DNA of 64,000 nucleotides. Source: Kineococcus sp. TRM81007 (GTDB lineage: Bacteria > Actinomycetota > Actinomycetes > Actinomycetales > Kineococcaceae). A program made the position numbers and the translations under genes. Positions 16,428 through 24,792 of the stretch are shown here, one piece after another. The notes under the pieces are model-generated. The model saw only the letters and a list, made by a program, of their open reading frames with translations. It made no database searches and was not told where the DNA came from. How positions within the stretch are numbered: position 1 is the first letter of the stretch; every line of letters starts with the position of its first letter. The stretch covers positions 20,460 through 84,459 of the forward strand of contig NZ_JALBVB010000041.1 of assembly GCF_022669155.1 (NCBI RefSeq), read 5' to 3'.

Positions 16428-16776
16428 CACGGTGCTGCATCGGCACCGGTGAATGCTGTTGACGGTGAGCACTGGTCCACGAGTATTCTGCCGTCGCGCC
16501 TACCGTCCGCAGCACACTACTGCGATGCTTCTGTGCTTGTGACATTTGGTGTCGTGGCGTTGTCCGTGGTCTCGGTGGGCAGCGCCGACCGGGTTGCCGG
16601 CACGAGCAATTCGTCATCCACGGTCGCCGCCCGAGCGGCACAGAATCTTCTTCTGTGCAGTAGACGTTAGCTCCCACGAAGACGCCGAGGTCGATGCGCC
16701 ACCATTCGAAACTTGGAAGAGGGTCATGACCTGACCCCCGCCGGCCAGGCCCGATAAGTGCAGCCGTGCGTGTTCG
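16428..16776. other. Intergenic stretch with no supported feature
   Basis: No frame here has a ribosome site, sustained third-position bias or recognisable motif. No tRNA or strong hairpin was found by eye. Confidence 0.4.
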
Positions 16777-16965
16777 TTAGCGCCGCTGACACTGAATGGG
16801 AGCCACGTTCCGTCCGGGGGAGGGGGCCGCCGAGGCAGGTGTCGCGATGCCCGCGCTGATGAGGCCGGTCACTAGCGCGGTCGCCAAGGTCGGGCGAGTT
16901 CTACCGCGTCCGGGGCGCTCGACCCGTTCGTGCGGGGAGTGCGGTCGGTGCGAGTAGGCGAACAT
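16777..16965 (-). CDS. Possible small secreted peptide
   Basis: A 62-aa frame from ATG 16965. A basic, Arg-rich N-terminus is followed by a hydrophobic core and a signal-peptidase-like site (ATALVTGLISAGIATPASA) and a short mature tail of about 15 residues. No good ribosome site is visible and no homologue is recognised, so it may be spurious or a decayed exported protein. Confidence 0.3.
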   Translation of the reverse strand: MFAYSHRPHSPHERVERPGRGRTRPTLATALVTGLISAGIATPASAAPSPGRNVAPIQCQRR

Positions 16966-17051
16966 TACGATGGTTCTTCTGCTGAGATTGGTGTGACGGA
17001 GGTAAGGTGAGGGGCGGGGTCGCGCACAGAGGCAGTGGGATGCGATACCCG

Positions 17052-18291
17052 TCAGCGGGTTGGCACGACGGGTGTCCGCCTCTGGTCGGGTCCGCGTCTG
17101 CTGACCTGCGCGATGGTCAGGGTTGTCGTTGACGCGGCCAGGATAGACAGGGCGCCTCTGAGCTGAGGCGCGTGCAGACCGCGGGCGATGTGCCAGAACT
17201 GTTGTCCGTTCGAGTGTTCCGGGATCGACGCGGTGACCCACGCGCCCGCGCGGACCTGCCGGTCAACGGCGCGGTGCAGCGCAGGCACCAGTGCGGTCAC
17301 CTGCTGCGCCAGTCGCTCGATGTCCTGTCGGGTCGGCCTCGTGGTGGCGTGCAGGTGGCGCAGGCACTCCCCGGCCTGCAGCGCCGGGCGCGGGTCCGTC
17401 GGCGACATCGCGCGCAGGTTGCCGTCCTCGCGCCCCCCCCGTCTCGGCGAGCCGGTGGGCGTGGGTGGTCATGGTCTCGGCGGTGACGAGCAGGCGCGGA
17501 TCGCCCGTGGCTCGAGCGCCGACGCGGGCGTGGTCGGCCAGGATCAGGCTCATCCGCATCTGCGCGGTCAGCAGCAGCGCGGTGTGCTGGGGGCTGATGG
17601 CGGCTCCGGCGTCGAGCTGCTCGCCGATGCGGCGCAAGCCGGCGCTCAAGCTCGCGCCGTCCGAGACGGGGACGACGTGGAGGTCCTCCAGCTTCGGCGC
17701 GGCGGCGGCTGACCAGGCGACCGTCGGCGTTGACCGCAGCAGCCGCTCGGCGTGGAAGGCGAGCCCGTCACCCCGGCCTGCGTCGAGCGCGTCGACGACG
17801 TCGTGCCGCCCGGCGCGCTGGGCAGCACGGTGCAGGTGCGGATCGAGGTGGACGACAGCGAGCACCATGACGGCGGCGTCGCCGGCCGCGGAGCGGCCGA
17901 CCTCAACGCGGGGCAGCTGCGCCGCCGTGGACCAGTGGCGGTGGGCCTCGGTGGCGAGGGCGCCGATGGCCTCCCACGCCCGGGGCAGCGAACCCGGGCG
18001 CGAGGACGCATGCACGTCGAGCGGGCTCTGCCGGGGAGTCGGCCCCACCGTGCTGTGCAGCGCAATCTGCAGGCCCAGCTGAGGGCTGAACCTGCCCTCC
18101 CGCAGGGCGCGGCCCCGCGTCGGTGTCCTGCTGTTGGCGTCTTCCAGGATCTGGCAGGCCAACCCGAGGGTCGCGGCGCGTCCGTGCAGAGCGGCATCGA
18201 CACCTCGGGATGTCGGTTCCACCGCCGTCGTCCGCAACGCCAGGTCGGCCAGCCGCGATGTCACCTCGGTCGCAGCGAGTTCGGCACTCAC
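17052..18291 (-). CDS. Hypothetical helical protein, interrupted by a G8-run frameshift
   Basis: Two frames abut at a run of eight C on the plus strand (17433-17440). The upstream frame covers 18291 to about 17440 and ends in a sensible helix (VTAETMTTHAHRLAETGG). The downstream frame continues from there as REDGNLRAMSPTDPRPALQA through DIERLAQQVTALVPALHRAV to a stop at 17052. Removing one G joins them into about 412 aa. Beyond that point the first frame turns into Pro/Arg/Gly-rich shadow sequence. The GTG at 18291 overlaps the stop of the upstream gene (GTGA). The product is alpha-helical, without membrane spans or known motifs. The run may be a sequencing error or a slippage site. Confidence 0.5.
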
Positions 18292-18590
18292 GCCCAAATC
18301 CCCTGCAACGGCGTCGTCAGCTCCTGTAGCGCCAGGACGGCTCGTCCACGCTCGACCGGGTCCGGGTGCTCAGTCAGCCGGACGACCGCCAGCAGGCAGG
18401 AGCGCAGCAGGTCGTGCTCGACGTCCCGGTCCGAGGGGCTTGCCGCGCGGGGCCGTGGCGGGTGCACGTCCTCCAGGTGGGACAGGGCCGCTGCGTACGT
18501 GAGGCGCTGCAGGGCGTCGGGGCACGTTTCGACCAGGTCGGTCAGGAGTGCGCGGGCGCGATCGACGTTCACGTCGGGGGAGTAGGGCAT
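18288..18590 (-). CDS. Hypothetical 100-aa protein
   Basis: Starts at ATG 18590 with AAGGACC upstream. A longer in-frame start lies in non-coding-like sequence and was not used. The product is helical and acidic (VDRARALLTDLVETCPDALQ near the start; LLRSCLLAVVRLTEHPDPVE later). It overlaps the larger hypothetical gene by 4 nt, so the two form an operon divergent from the conjugation genes. No recognised family. Confidence 0.5.
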   Translation of the reverse strand: MPYSPDVNVDRARALLTDLVETCPDALQRLTYAAALSHLEDVHPPRPRAASPSDRDVEHDLLRSCLLAVVRLTEHPDPVERGRAVLALQELTTPLQGIWA

Positions 18591-18806
18591 CTGCGGGGTC
18601 CTTCCTCGTCTCTCGGTGTGGGCGACGTCACGTTTCCGGACGACAGCGGGCGGTCGGTCGCCGTTCGTATCGCCTCGTCCGCGCAGGACCGGCACGTGCC
18701 GTCGGGTGTTCCTCGATCCGGTTCATCCACACGGCGCCGGAGCGGTCGCCGTCCACAGTTCTGCGTCCGGTTCGGTGCGCCGTGTGCTGGGCGGTGACAC
18801 AACCGA

Positions 18807-18835
18807 TTGAGTTCCGCTAACGTCCGGGATATCAA
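18807..18835 (+). promoter_or_regulatory. Promoter of the conjugation operon
   Basis: TTGAGT (18807-18812), a 17-bp spacer, then TATCAA (18830-18835), 26 nt before the first start codon. It is the only plausible sigma-70-type pair ahead of an operon of eight tightly packed genes. Confidence 0.45.
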
Positions 18836-18860
18836 CTCATGTGGCTGGAGGTTATGTCCA

Positions 18861-19457
18861 GTGTCAACCAATGACAAGAGCAGGGAACTCGGCGAGCGTG
18901 CCGCCCTCAAGCTTCCAGAGGGGAACTTCCACGGAGCTGGTGCCCGGTCCGTTGCAGCGCAGGCGCCGTTCGGGTTTCTCGTCCCTGCCCACGGGGGATG
19001 CGGGGCAACCACCTTGGCGAACCACCCGTCGATCCGCCCAGCGCTGCGTGAGACGACACTCACGCAGTCGCTGTCGCACCAGGCCGTGGTCGACCCCGCC
19101 TACGTCGTCGTCGCCAGCGCCACGGCGTGGGGGACGAGCAGGGCGGTGCGATGCCTGCACCGACTGGAACTCGCCGGTGTGGACGGGCACGACCTGTTCC
19201 TCGTCATGGTGCGTGACGGCAGGGGACCGATGCCGGTCGCAGCCCGTGCGAGGTTGCGCCTCCTCGCGTCGGTGGTCACCGACATCGTGCTCCTGCCCCA
19301 CGTTCTGCGGTGGCGCTACGACGCCGCAGAGCCCCCGTCACGGTCTGCCCGCTACGACCGCGCCGTCGACGACCTGCTGCGGCGCCTCACAAACCGCCAC
19401 CCCACCACCCTGGCCGCCTCGAACGCGGCCGAACTCACGACAGGAGTCGAACAGTGA
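18861..19457 (+). CDS. Conjugation-operon P-loop-like protein (DUF6668-like)
   Basis: 198 aa from GTG 18861, with GGAGG (18847-18851) 9 nt upstream. Contains FLVPAHGGCGATTLA near residues 30-50, a degenerate Walker-A-like loop (GGxGATTLA) similar to that of actinomycete ICE proteins of the DUF6668 type, and alternating hydrophobic strands (VVVASATAW; DLFLVMVRDG). No classical Walker B. First gene of the transfer operon; its stop overlaps the next ATG (TGATG). It probably works with the transfer ATPases, but direct evidence is lacking. Confidence 0.55.
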   Translation: MSTNDKSRELGERAALKLPEGNFHGAGARSVAAQAPFGFLVPAHGGCGATTLANHPSIRPALRETTLTQSLSHQAVVDPAYVVVASATAWGTSRAVRCLHRLELAGVDGHDLFLVMVRDGRGPMPVAARARLRLLASVVTDIVLLPHVLRWRYDAAEPPSRSARYDRAVDDLLRRLTNRHPTTLAASNAAELTTGVEQ

Positions 19458-19759
19458 TGGTTCTCGACCTCGTGCACGCCGGAGACGTCCTCGCCGTCGC
19501 TCAGGGAGCGATCCCGAACCCGCCGGCCGTGGCGCCCCCAGGCGTCGGCGACAAGATCTCCACCCTTCTGGGGTGGGGCAAGTGGGGCGGCCTCATCGCC
19601 GGCATCGTCGGCCTCATCGCCTGCGGCATCATGATGGCCGTCGGACGGCGGAACCGCTCCTCCATGGCAGCCGACGGGGCGTCCGGCATCCCCTGGGTGC
19701 TCGCCGGACTGACCGTGGTGTCGTTCTCCACGAGCATCGTGTCGGCGACGGTGGCGTGA
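19457..19759 (+). CDS. Small two-span membrane protein of the transfer apparatus (pilin/VirB2-like)
   Basis: 100 aa. After a short N-terminus and a Pro-rich stretch (IPNPPAVAPPG) there are two membrane spans, GLIAGIVGLIACGIMMAVG (about 48-66) and WVLAGLTVVSFSTSIVSATV (about 80-99), joined by a basic loop GRRNRSSMAADG. Size, topology and position upstream of VirB8/VirB6/VirB4 homologues fit a VirB2/TrbC-like pilin subunit. TGATG overlaps at both ends. Confidence 0.55.
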   Translation: MVLDLVHAGDVLAVAQGAIPNPPAVAPPGVGDKISTLLGWGKWGGLIAGIVGLIACGIMMAVGRRNRSSMAADGASGIPWVLAGLTVVSFSTSIVSATVA

Positions 19760-20616
19760 TGGTCGCCCGCGTCATCCAGCTCCGTCCCGGGGCGCCACCC
19801 GACGGTCCGCGGGAACTGACCGACGCCGACGTCGCCGCGGTCTACGCGCGACGAGCCGATACGTCACGGACACGGACCACCCACCGTCCCGCCCGTCGGC
19901 GCCTCATCGCCGCCGGTGCCGCCATCGTCGTGGGTCTGACGACGGCAGTCCTGGCGTTCCAGACCGACGACAACACGCCGAGGCTTCCGGCCCCCGCGCC
20001 CAGCGCGAGTGCCGACTCCTCCGAGCGCGAGTTGCGCTGGCAGCAGATCGACGGTGTCTGGTTCCCGGTGTCACCGGTCGCCGGCCCCACCACGCTGGAC
20101 AACGAGCGCGCCGCGGGCTTCGCCGACTCCGACCTCGGCGCCGCGCTGGCGGCGGTGCACCTCGTCTACCGGGCCAGTGCAGCACCCGGCCCGTCGTCCT
20201 TCGACATCGCCCTGCGGGAGCAGGTAGCTGGTCCGGCAGCCGCGCAGCTCACCGAGTCGGTCCGCCGCGACTACGACGAAGCCCGCCGCACGGCTGGCCT
20301 GGCCGAGGGGGAACCGCTGCCGCCCGGTGCTGCGACGTTCCTCGGGTACCGAGTCTCCGCGCTGCCGGACGGCAACCGCGCCGTGCAGATCGTCGAGCAG
20401 GCGCCGGACGCCAACGGGGTCCTCCAGCCCTTCGCCTTCGACGTCGTGATGACGCGGGTGCGCAGCACCACTGCCAGTACCACGGTCGAGGACTGGAAGG
20501 TGGTGGCGCCCTCCACCGGGACGTGGAGTGCGGCGTTCAGCCAGCTCCCGAACGTGCCCGAGGACATGGTGCCCTTCTCGCCGTCGGCTCCGACCGCGTC
20601 GTTGGGGGTCCGCTGA
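19759..20616 (+). CDS. VirB8/TcpC-like membrane-anchored conjugation protein
   Basis: 285 aa. A basic cytosolic N-terminus is followed by a single span (LIAAGAAIVVGLTTAVLAFQ, about residues 48-67), a Pro/Ser linker, and an extracytoplasmic domain (about 90-270) with the length and strand/helix rhythm of VirB8/NTF2-like proteins (AGFADSDLGAALAAVHLVYR; VEDWKVVAPSTGTW near the end). It is thought to scaffold the transfer channel. One-nucleotide TGATG overlaps with both neighbours imply translational coupling. Confidence 0.6.
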   Translation: MVARVIQLRPGAPPDGPRELTDADVAAVYARRADTSRTRTTHRPARRRLIAAGAAIVVGLTTAVLAFQTDDNTPRLPAPAPSASADSSERELRWQQIDGVWFPVSPVAGPTTLDNERAAGFADSDLGAALAAVHLVYRASAAPGPSSFDIALREQVAGPAAAQLTESVRRDYDEARRTAGLAEGEPLPPGAATFLGYRVSALPDGNRAVQIVEQAPDANGVLQPFAFDVVMTRVRSTTASTTVEDWKVVAPSTGTWSAAFSQLPNVPEDMVPFSPSAPTASLGVR

Positions 20617-21791
20617 TGCCGTGCACTCCGACGACCCCGCTGGGGTGCGCAACGGACGTTGTCGGTGGGCTCGTGAGCTCCGCGGCGACGGCCGCGACCC
20701 AGTCCACCGGGAGCGCCTTCGCGGATGCGATGCGCGACGGAGCCACCTGGGTCATCAAGACGACGGTCGGCTGGTGGCTGGAGGTCCCGTCGATCGACCT
20801 CGCCGGGTCCCCGGCGGTGCAGCTGCGCGAGTACGTGTGGTGGCTCGCCATCGCCGTCGCTGCTGGCAGCGCCATCTGGCAGGGCGTGCGGATGGCCGCG
20901 ACCCGGCGCGCCGAGCCCCTCCTGGACGTCGGCCGGGGTCTGGTCACGCTCGCGCTGTGGGCCGGCATCGGCATCACCGGGCCCGCTCTCGCCCTGCAGG
21001 CGGGGGACGCGTTCTCCGTCTACGTCCTCGACAAGGCCGCCAGCGGTCGCATCGCCGACCGGCTGGTCCAGCTCGCCAGCCTCACCGGGGTGAACTCGGC
21101 GGGAGCCGTCATTCTCCTGGGCCTGATCGCCATGCTAGCCGGCCTCGTCCAGGCCGTGCTGATGATCTTCCGGGAGGGGGCGGTCGTCGTCCTCGCCGGA
21201 ACTCTGGTGCTCGCCGCCGCGGGCAACGCGACCCAGTTCGGCCGTCCCTGGCTGATGAAGCTCCTCGGCTGGATGCTCGCCCTCGTCTGCTTCAAGCCCG
21301 TCGCCGCGCTCGTGTACGCGACGGCGCTGGTGATGACCGGGGAGGGGACCGACCCGCGGACGGTCATCGTCGGCCTCACGATGATGGTGCTGGCCGTCGC
21401 GGCCCTGCCCGTGTTGATGAAGCTGTTCAGCTGGGCGACGGGCAGTGCCGGCCACTCCGGCAGCCTCGCCGGCGCAGCGGCGTCCGGGCTGGGGGCGACA
21501 GCTACCGGGGTCCAGGTGGGAGGCGCCCTGCGGTCCCGGTCCGGTGCTGCCGCGTCCGCCTCCACCCCGGCGACCGGTCAGGCGCAGAACATCACCCGCG
21601 ACCTCGGGGCCTTCGGCGGCGGACCGACCGGGGCCGCGGCGACCGCCGGAGCTGGCGCGTCCGCAGCGGCGGGCGTCGCCGGGGTCGCCGTCGCGGCTGC
21701 CGGGAAGGCCGTCGACCTCACGAAGAAGGCCGGCAGCACCGCCGCCACCACCCTCACCGAACGCTCCGACGGGACGGACCGCAGCGCATGA
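20616..21791 (+). CDS. VirB6/TrbL-like polytopic membrane protein
   Basis: 391 aa. At least six membrane spans between residues 70 and 285, for example YVWWLAIAVAAGSAIWQGVR, LVTLALWAGIGITGPALALQ, AVILLGLIAMLAGLVQAVLM and AVVVLAGTLVLAAAGNATQF. They are followed by a long Ala/Gly-rich cytosolic tail, as in actinobacterial TrbL-type proteins. It forms the inner-membrane part of the transfer channel. It overlaps the next gene by 4 nt (ATGA). Confidence 0.65.
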   Translation: MPCTPTTPLGCATDVVGGLVSSAATAATQSTGSAFADAMRDGATWVIKTTVGWWLEVPSIDLAGSPAVQLREYVWWLAIAVAAGSAIWQGVRMAATRRAEPLLDVGRGLVTLALWAGIGITGPALALQAGDAFSVYVLDKAASGRIADRLVQLASLTGVNSAGAVILLGLIAMLAGLVQAVLMIFREGAVVVLAGTLVLAAAGNATQFGRPWLMKLLGWMLALVCFKPVAALVYATALVMTGEGTDPRTVIVGLTMMVLAVAALPVLMKLFSWATGSAGHSGSLAGAAASGLGATATGVQVGGALRSRSGAAASASTPATGQAQNITRDLGAFGGGPTGAAATAGAGASAAAGVAGVAVAAAGKAVDLTKKAGSTAATTLTERSDGTDRSA

Positions 21792-23323
21792 CCGCCACCA
21801 CCGAGCCCTCGACCACCACCCGTGCCCGTGCCGCCACCGACCCGAACGGCATCCGCACGTACGGCGGCTGGCGCCGCACCCGCGGCATCGGGCTGTTCGG
21901 CCTCGGCGCCACGGCGACCCTCGTCGTCCTGGCCTGCGCCGTCGTCCCGCTCCTGGGCCTCGCCGTGAGCGTGCGGGCCGGACTGGTCCTCGCGGTCCCG
22001 TGCGCGCTCGTCGCCACCGTCACCTGCCTGCGCGTCGACGGCGTGCCGTTCAGCCATCTCGTCGTCCGCCGCTGCCAGTGGCGGTGGGCGGTCGCCCGCG
22101 GCTACACCTCCCTGCGCGCCGGCGTCGTCAGCGAGCACCCGTCCGCCTGGCAGCTCCCCGGGGTCCTCGCCTCGACGGAGCTGCTGTCCGTCGAGGACGG
22201 CCGCGGCGGCCGCTTCGGTCTGGTGCGCGACCGCTCTTCGGGGCTGCTCACCGCGACGCTGCGGTGCGCGTCCACGTCGACGTGGCTCGTCGACGGCGCG
22301 GACGCCGATGCGTGGGTGGCGAACTGGCACTCGTGGCTGGCCTCGCGGGGCTTCGACCCGCTGGTCCGCTGGGTCGCCGTGACCGTCGACACCGCTCCCG
22401 AGCCCGGGTCGACGCTGGCGCGCAACGTGACCCAGCGCCTCGACGCCGACGCACCCGCCGACGCCCGGGACCTCATGGCCGAACTCGTGGCCCGATCGCC
22501 CTCCGCGTCGGCCGACGTGGACACGCGGGTCTCCATCACCTTCGACCCCTCCCGGGCCGGCGACCGCCTCGAGGACCTCGCCGACCAGGCCGCCGAGGTG
22601 TCCCGATCCCTCGCCGGGATGGAATCCGCACTGGGGGAGTGCGGTGTCACCGTGCTCGCCCGCTGCACCGCGACCGAGCTCGCCGGGTGCGTGCGGGTGG
22701 CGTTCGACCCGGCCAGCCGCGGCGACGTCGAGTCGGTCATCGGCACCGGTACGACGGTGGAGGAGGGCGGTCCGCTGTCCTGGGAGACCGCCGGCCCCGT
22801 CGCGGCCGAGGAAGCCTGGGACCACTACCGGCACGACTCCGGCACGTCCGTGTCCTGGTCGTGGCACGAGGCCCCGCGCCAGCAGGTGACGTCGAACGTC
22901 CTCGTCCGGCTGATGTCCCCGTCGCGGTACCCCAAGCGCGTCACGATGCTCTACAAGCCGATGAGCGCCGGCTCCGCCGCCCGGATGCTCGAGGGGCAGG
23001 TGAACGCCGCCGAGTTCCGCGAGGCGTACCGGCGCAGTCAGGGCCGTGACGCGACCGCCCGCGACCAGGCCGACCACGAACGCGCCCTCGCCGCCGCCCG
23101 CGAGGAGGCGATGGGCGCCGGCGTCGTCGTCATGAGCCTCTACGTCACCGTCACCGTGACCGACCTTGACGAACTGCCCGCGGCCGTCGCCGACCTCGAG
23201 TCGCGGGCCGACCAGTCGAAGGTTCAGGTCCGCCGGCTCTTCGGCGCCCAGTCCGTCGGCTTCGCGACCACCCTGCCCGCTGGCATCTACCCGCCGTTCG
23301 TGGCGGGAAGGAGCACCCGATGA
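21788..23323 (+). CDS. SCO6880-type conjugal transfer protein
   Basis: 511 aa. Starts with a disordered tail, then YGGWRRTRGIGLFGLGATAT and two close membrane spans (about residues 40-85), as in VirB3/PrgI-like modules fused to a VirB4-like N-terminal domain. The soluble part lacks a P-loop, which is supplied by the next gene (490 aa). So VirB4 function is split over two genes here, as in other actinomycete elements with SCO6880-family proteins. Ends with a 4-nt overlap. Confidence 0.7.
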   Translation: MTATTEPSTTTRARAATDPNGIRTYGGWRRTRGIGLFGLGATATLVVLACAVVPLLGLAVSVRAGLVLAVPCALVATVTCLRVDGVPFSHLVVRRCQWRWAVARGYTSLRAGVVSEHPSAWQLPGVLASTELLSVEDGRGGRFGLVRDRSSGLLTATLRCASTSTWLVDGADADAWVANWHSWLASRGFDPLVRWVAVTVDTAPEPGSTLARNVTQRLDADAPADARDLMAELVARSPSASADVDTRVSITFDPSRAGDRLEDLADQAAEVSRSLAGMESALGECGVTVLARCTATELAGCVRVAFDPASRGDVESVIGTGTTVEEGGPLSWETAGPVAAEEAWDHYRHDSGTSVSWSWHEAPRQQVTSNVLVRLMSPSRYPKRVTMLYKPMSAGSAARMLEGQVNAAEFREAYRRSQGRDATARDQADHERALAAAREEAMGAGVVVMSLYVTVTVTDLDELPAAVADLESRADQSKVQVRRLFGAQSVGFATTLPAGIYPPFVAGRSTR

Positions 23324-24792
23324 ACCTCCTCCGCCCCCAACCCCGAGCCCGCGCCGTTCCACCAGCGTGGGGCTGGCGCGCACCACGTGCCGGCCGTGTG
23401 GCGCACGTGGCCAGCGCCCCCGAGTACCAGGCCACGACCGTGCAGGCGTGCGGGCTGTTCCCCTTCGTCGCCGGCTCCGGCTCGCCCTCGGTGGGCGTTC
23501 CCGTCGGCCGACACATGATGTGGGGCGAGGTCGTCTGCATGGACCCCTTCGCCTGGCTCGACGCGGGCCTCGTCACCAACCGCGGCCTCACCGTCCTCGG
23601 GCAGCCCGGCACCGGCAAGTCCGCCATGCTCAAGCGGCTGTCCCGGGGGATGCTCGCCTTCGGCGTCCGGCCGCTGTTCCTCGGCGACCTCAAACCCGAC
23701 TACTCATCCGTCGTAACCGCCGCGGGTGGGCAGGTGCTGCGGGTGGGGCGTGGCCTCGACCGCATCAACCCCCTCGACGCCGGGCCGCTCGGCGCCGCGC
23801 TGACGCGCCTGTCCGGCAGCGCCGCGCAACGCCTCCGCCTGGAGGTCCGCGGACGCCGCCTGTCGGCCACCCTGGCACTCTGCTCGCTCGTCCGGCGCCA
23901 CGACCGCGTCAACAACGGCGAGGAAACCGTCCTCGGTGCAGCCGTCGACCTGCTCACCGACCGCCTGCCCGACGGCGTCGACCCCACCATCCCGGATGTG
24001 CTGTGCGTCATTCGGGAGAGCCCGGACCGCCTCGTGGCCGCCGCCGAGGTGGACGACGGACCGGCCTACCGCGCCGAGACGAAGGAGCTGCGCCAGACCC
24101 TCAACCTGCTCTGCGAGGGATCGCTCAAGGGCGTGTTCGACGGCCCGACCTCTCGTCCGATCGACCTCGACGCACCCGCCGTGAGCGTCGACATCTCCGC
24201 CGTCGCCGCGTCCGGGGACACCCTCGTCGCCGCAGCGATGCTGTCGACCTGGTCCTACGGGTTCGCCGTCATCGACGCCTCCACCGCGCTGGCCGAGGCG
24301 GGCCTCGCCCCGCGCCGGCGGTACTTCGCCGTCATGGACGAGCTCTGGCGAGCCCTGCGCGGAGCGCCCGGCCTCGTCGACCACGCAGACGCCTTGACCC
24401 GCGTCTACCGCGGCCGGGACGTCGCGCACGCCATGGCCACGCACTCCCTCGACGACCTCGCTGCGCTGCCGAGCGAGGAGGACCGCTCCAAGGCCCGTGG
24501 ATTCATCGAGCGCAACGCCATCACGGTCCTGGCCGGCCTGCCGCCGCGGGAGCTGGAAGAAGTCACCCGGGTCGTCTCGCTGTCCAGCCGCGAGGTGTCG
24601 ATGGTCTCGTCGTGGTCGGCGCCGGAGTCCTGGCAGACCGGCGCCCGCCACCCCGGCCGCGGGAAGTACCTGCTCAAGACCGGCCAGCGTGTCGGCATCC
24701 CCGTCGAGATGGAACTCGTCGGCAACGAACCCGCCCTCTACGACACCGATAGCAGCCACCGGGCCGTTGTCCAGAGGGAGGAGGAGGCGTGA
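23320..24792 (+). CDS. VirB4-like conjugation ATPase
   Basis: 490 aa. Walker A GQPGTGKS (about residues 94-101) in TVLGQPGTGKSAMLKRLSRG, followed by FLGDLKPDY and INPLDAGP, as in TraC/VirB4 ATPases. Walker B is FAVMDELW (about 335-342), then an arginine-rich R-x-x-D segment (RVYRGRDVAHAMATHSLDDL). It powers pilus/channel assembly or DNA transfer at the membrane. There is no N-terminal transmembrane domain, since the previous gene provides it. GTGA overlap with the coupling protein. Confidence 0.8.
   Translation: MNLLRPQPRARAVPPAWGWRAPRAGRVAHVASAPEYQATTVQACGLFPFVAGSGSPSVGVPVGRHMMWGEVVCMDPFAWLDAGLVTNRGLTVLGQPGTGKSAMLKRLSRGMLAFGVRPLFLGDLKPDYSSVVTAAGGQVLRVGRGLDRINPLDAGPLGAALTRLSGSAAQRLRLEVRGRRLSATLALCSLVRRHDRVNNGEETVLGAAVDLLTDRLPDGVDPTIPDVLCVIRESPDRLVAAAEVDDGPAYRAETKELRQTLNLLCEGSLKGVFDGPTSRPIDLDAPAVSVDISAVAASGDTLVAAAMLSTWSYGFAVIDASTALAEAGLAPRRRYFAVMDELWRALRGAPGLVDHADALTRVYRGRDVAHAMATHSLDDLAALPSEEDRSKARGFIERNAITVLAGLPPRELEEVTRVVSLSSREVSMVSSWSAPESWQTGARHPGRGKYLLKTGQRVGIPVEMELVGNEPALYDTDSSHRAVVQREEEA

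Noticed and set aside
16449..16670. Plus-strand 73-codon frame with a hydrophobic stretch
   Set aside because: No ribosome site, weak third-position bias, no partner genes.
21578..23386. 602-codon minus-strand frame opposite the SCO6880-type gene
   Set aside because: Gly/Arg/His-rich shadow; the plus frame has membrane spans and operon overlaps.
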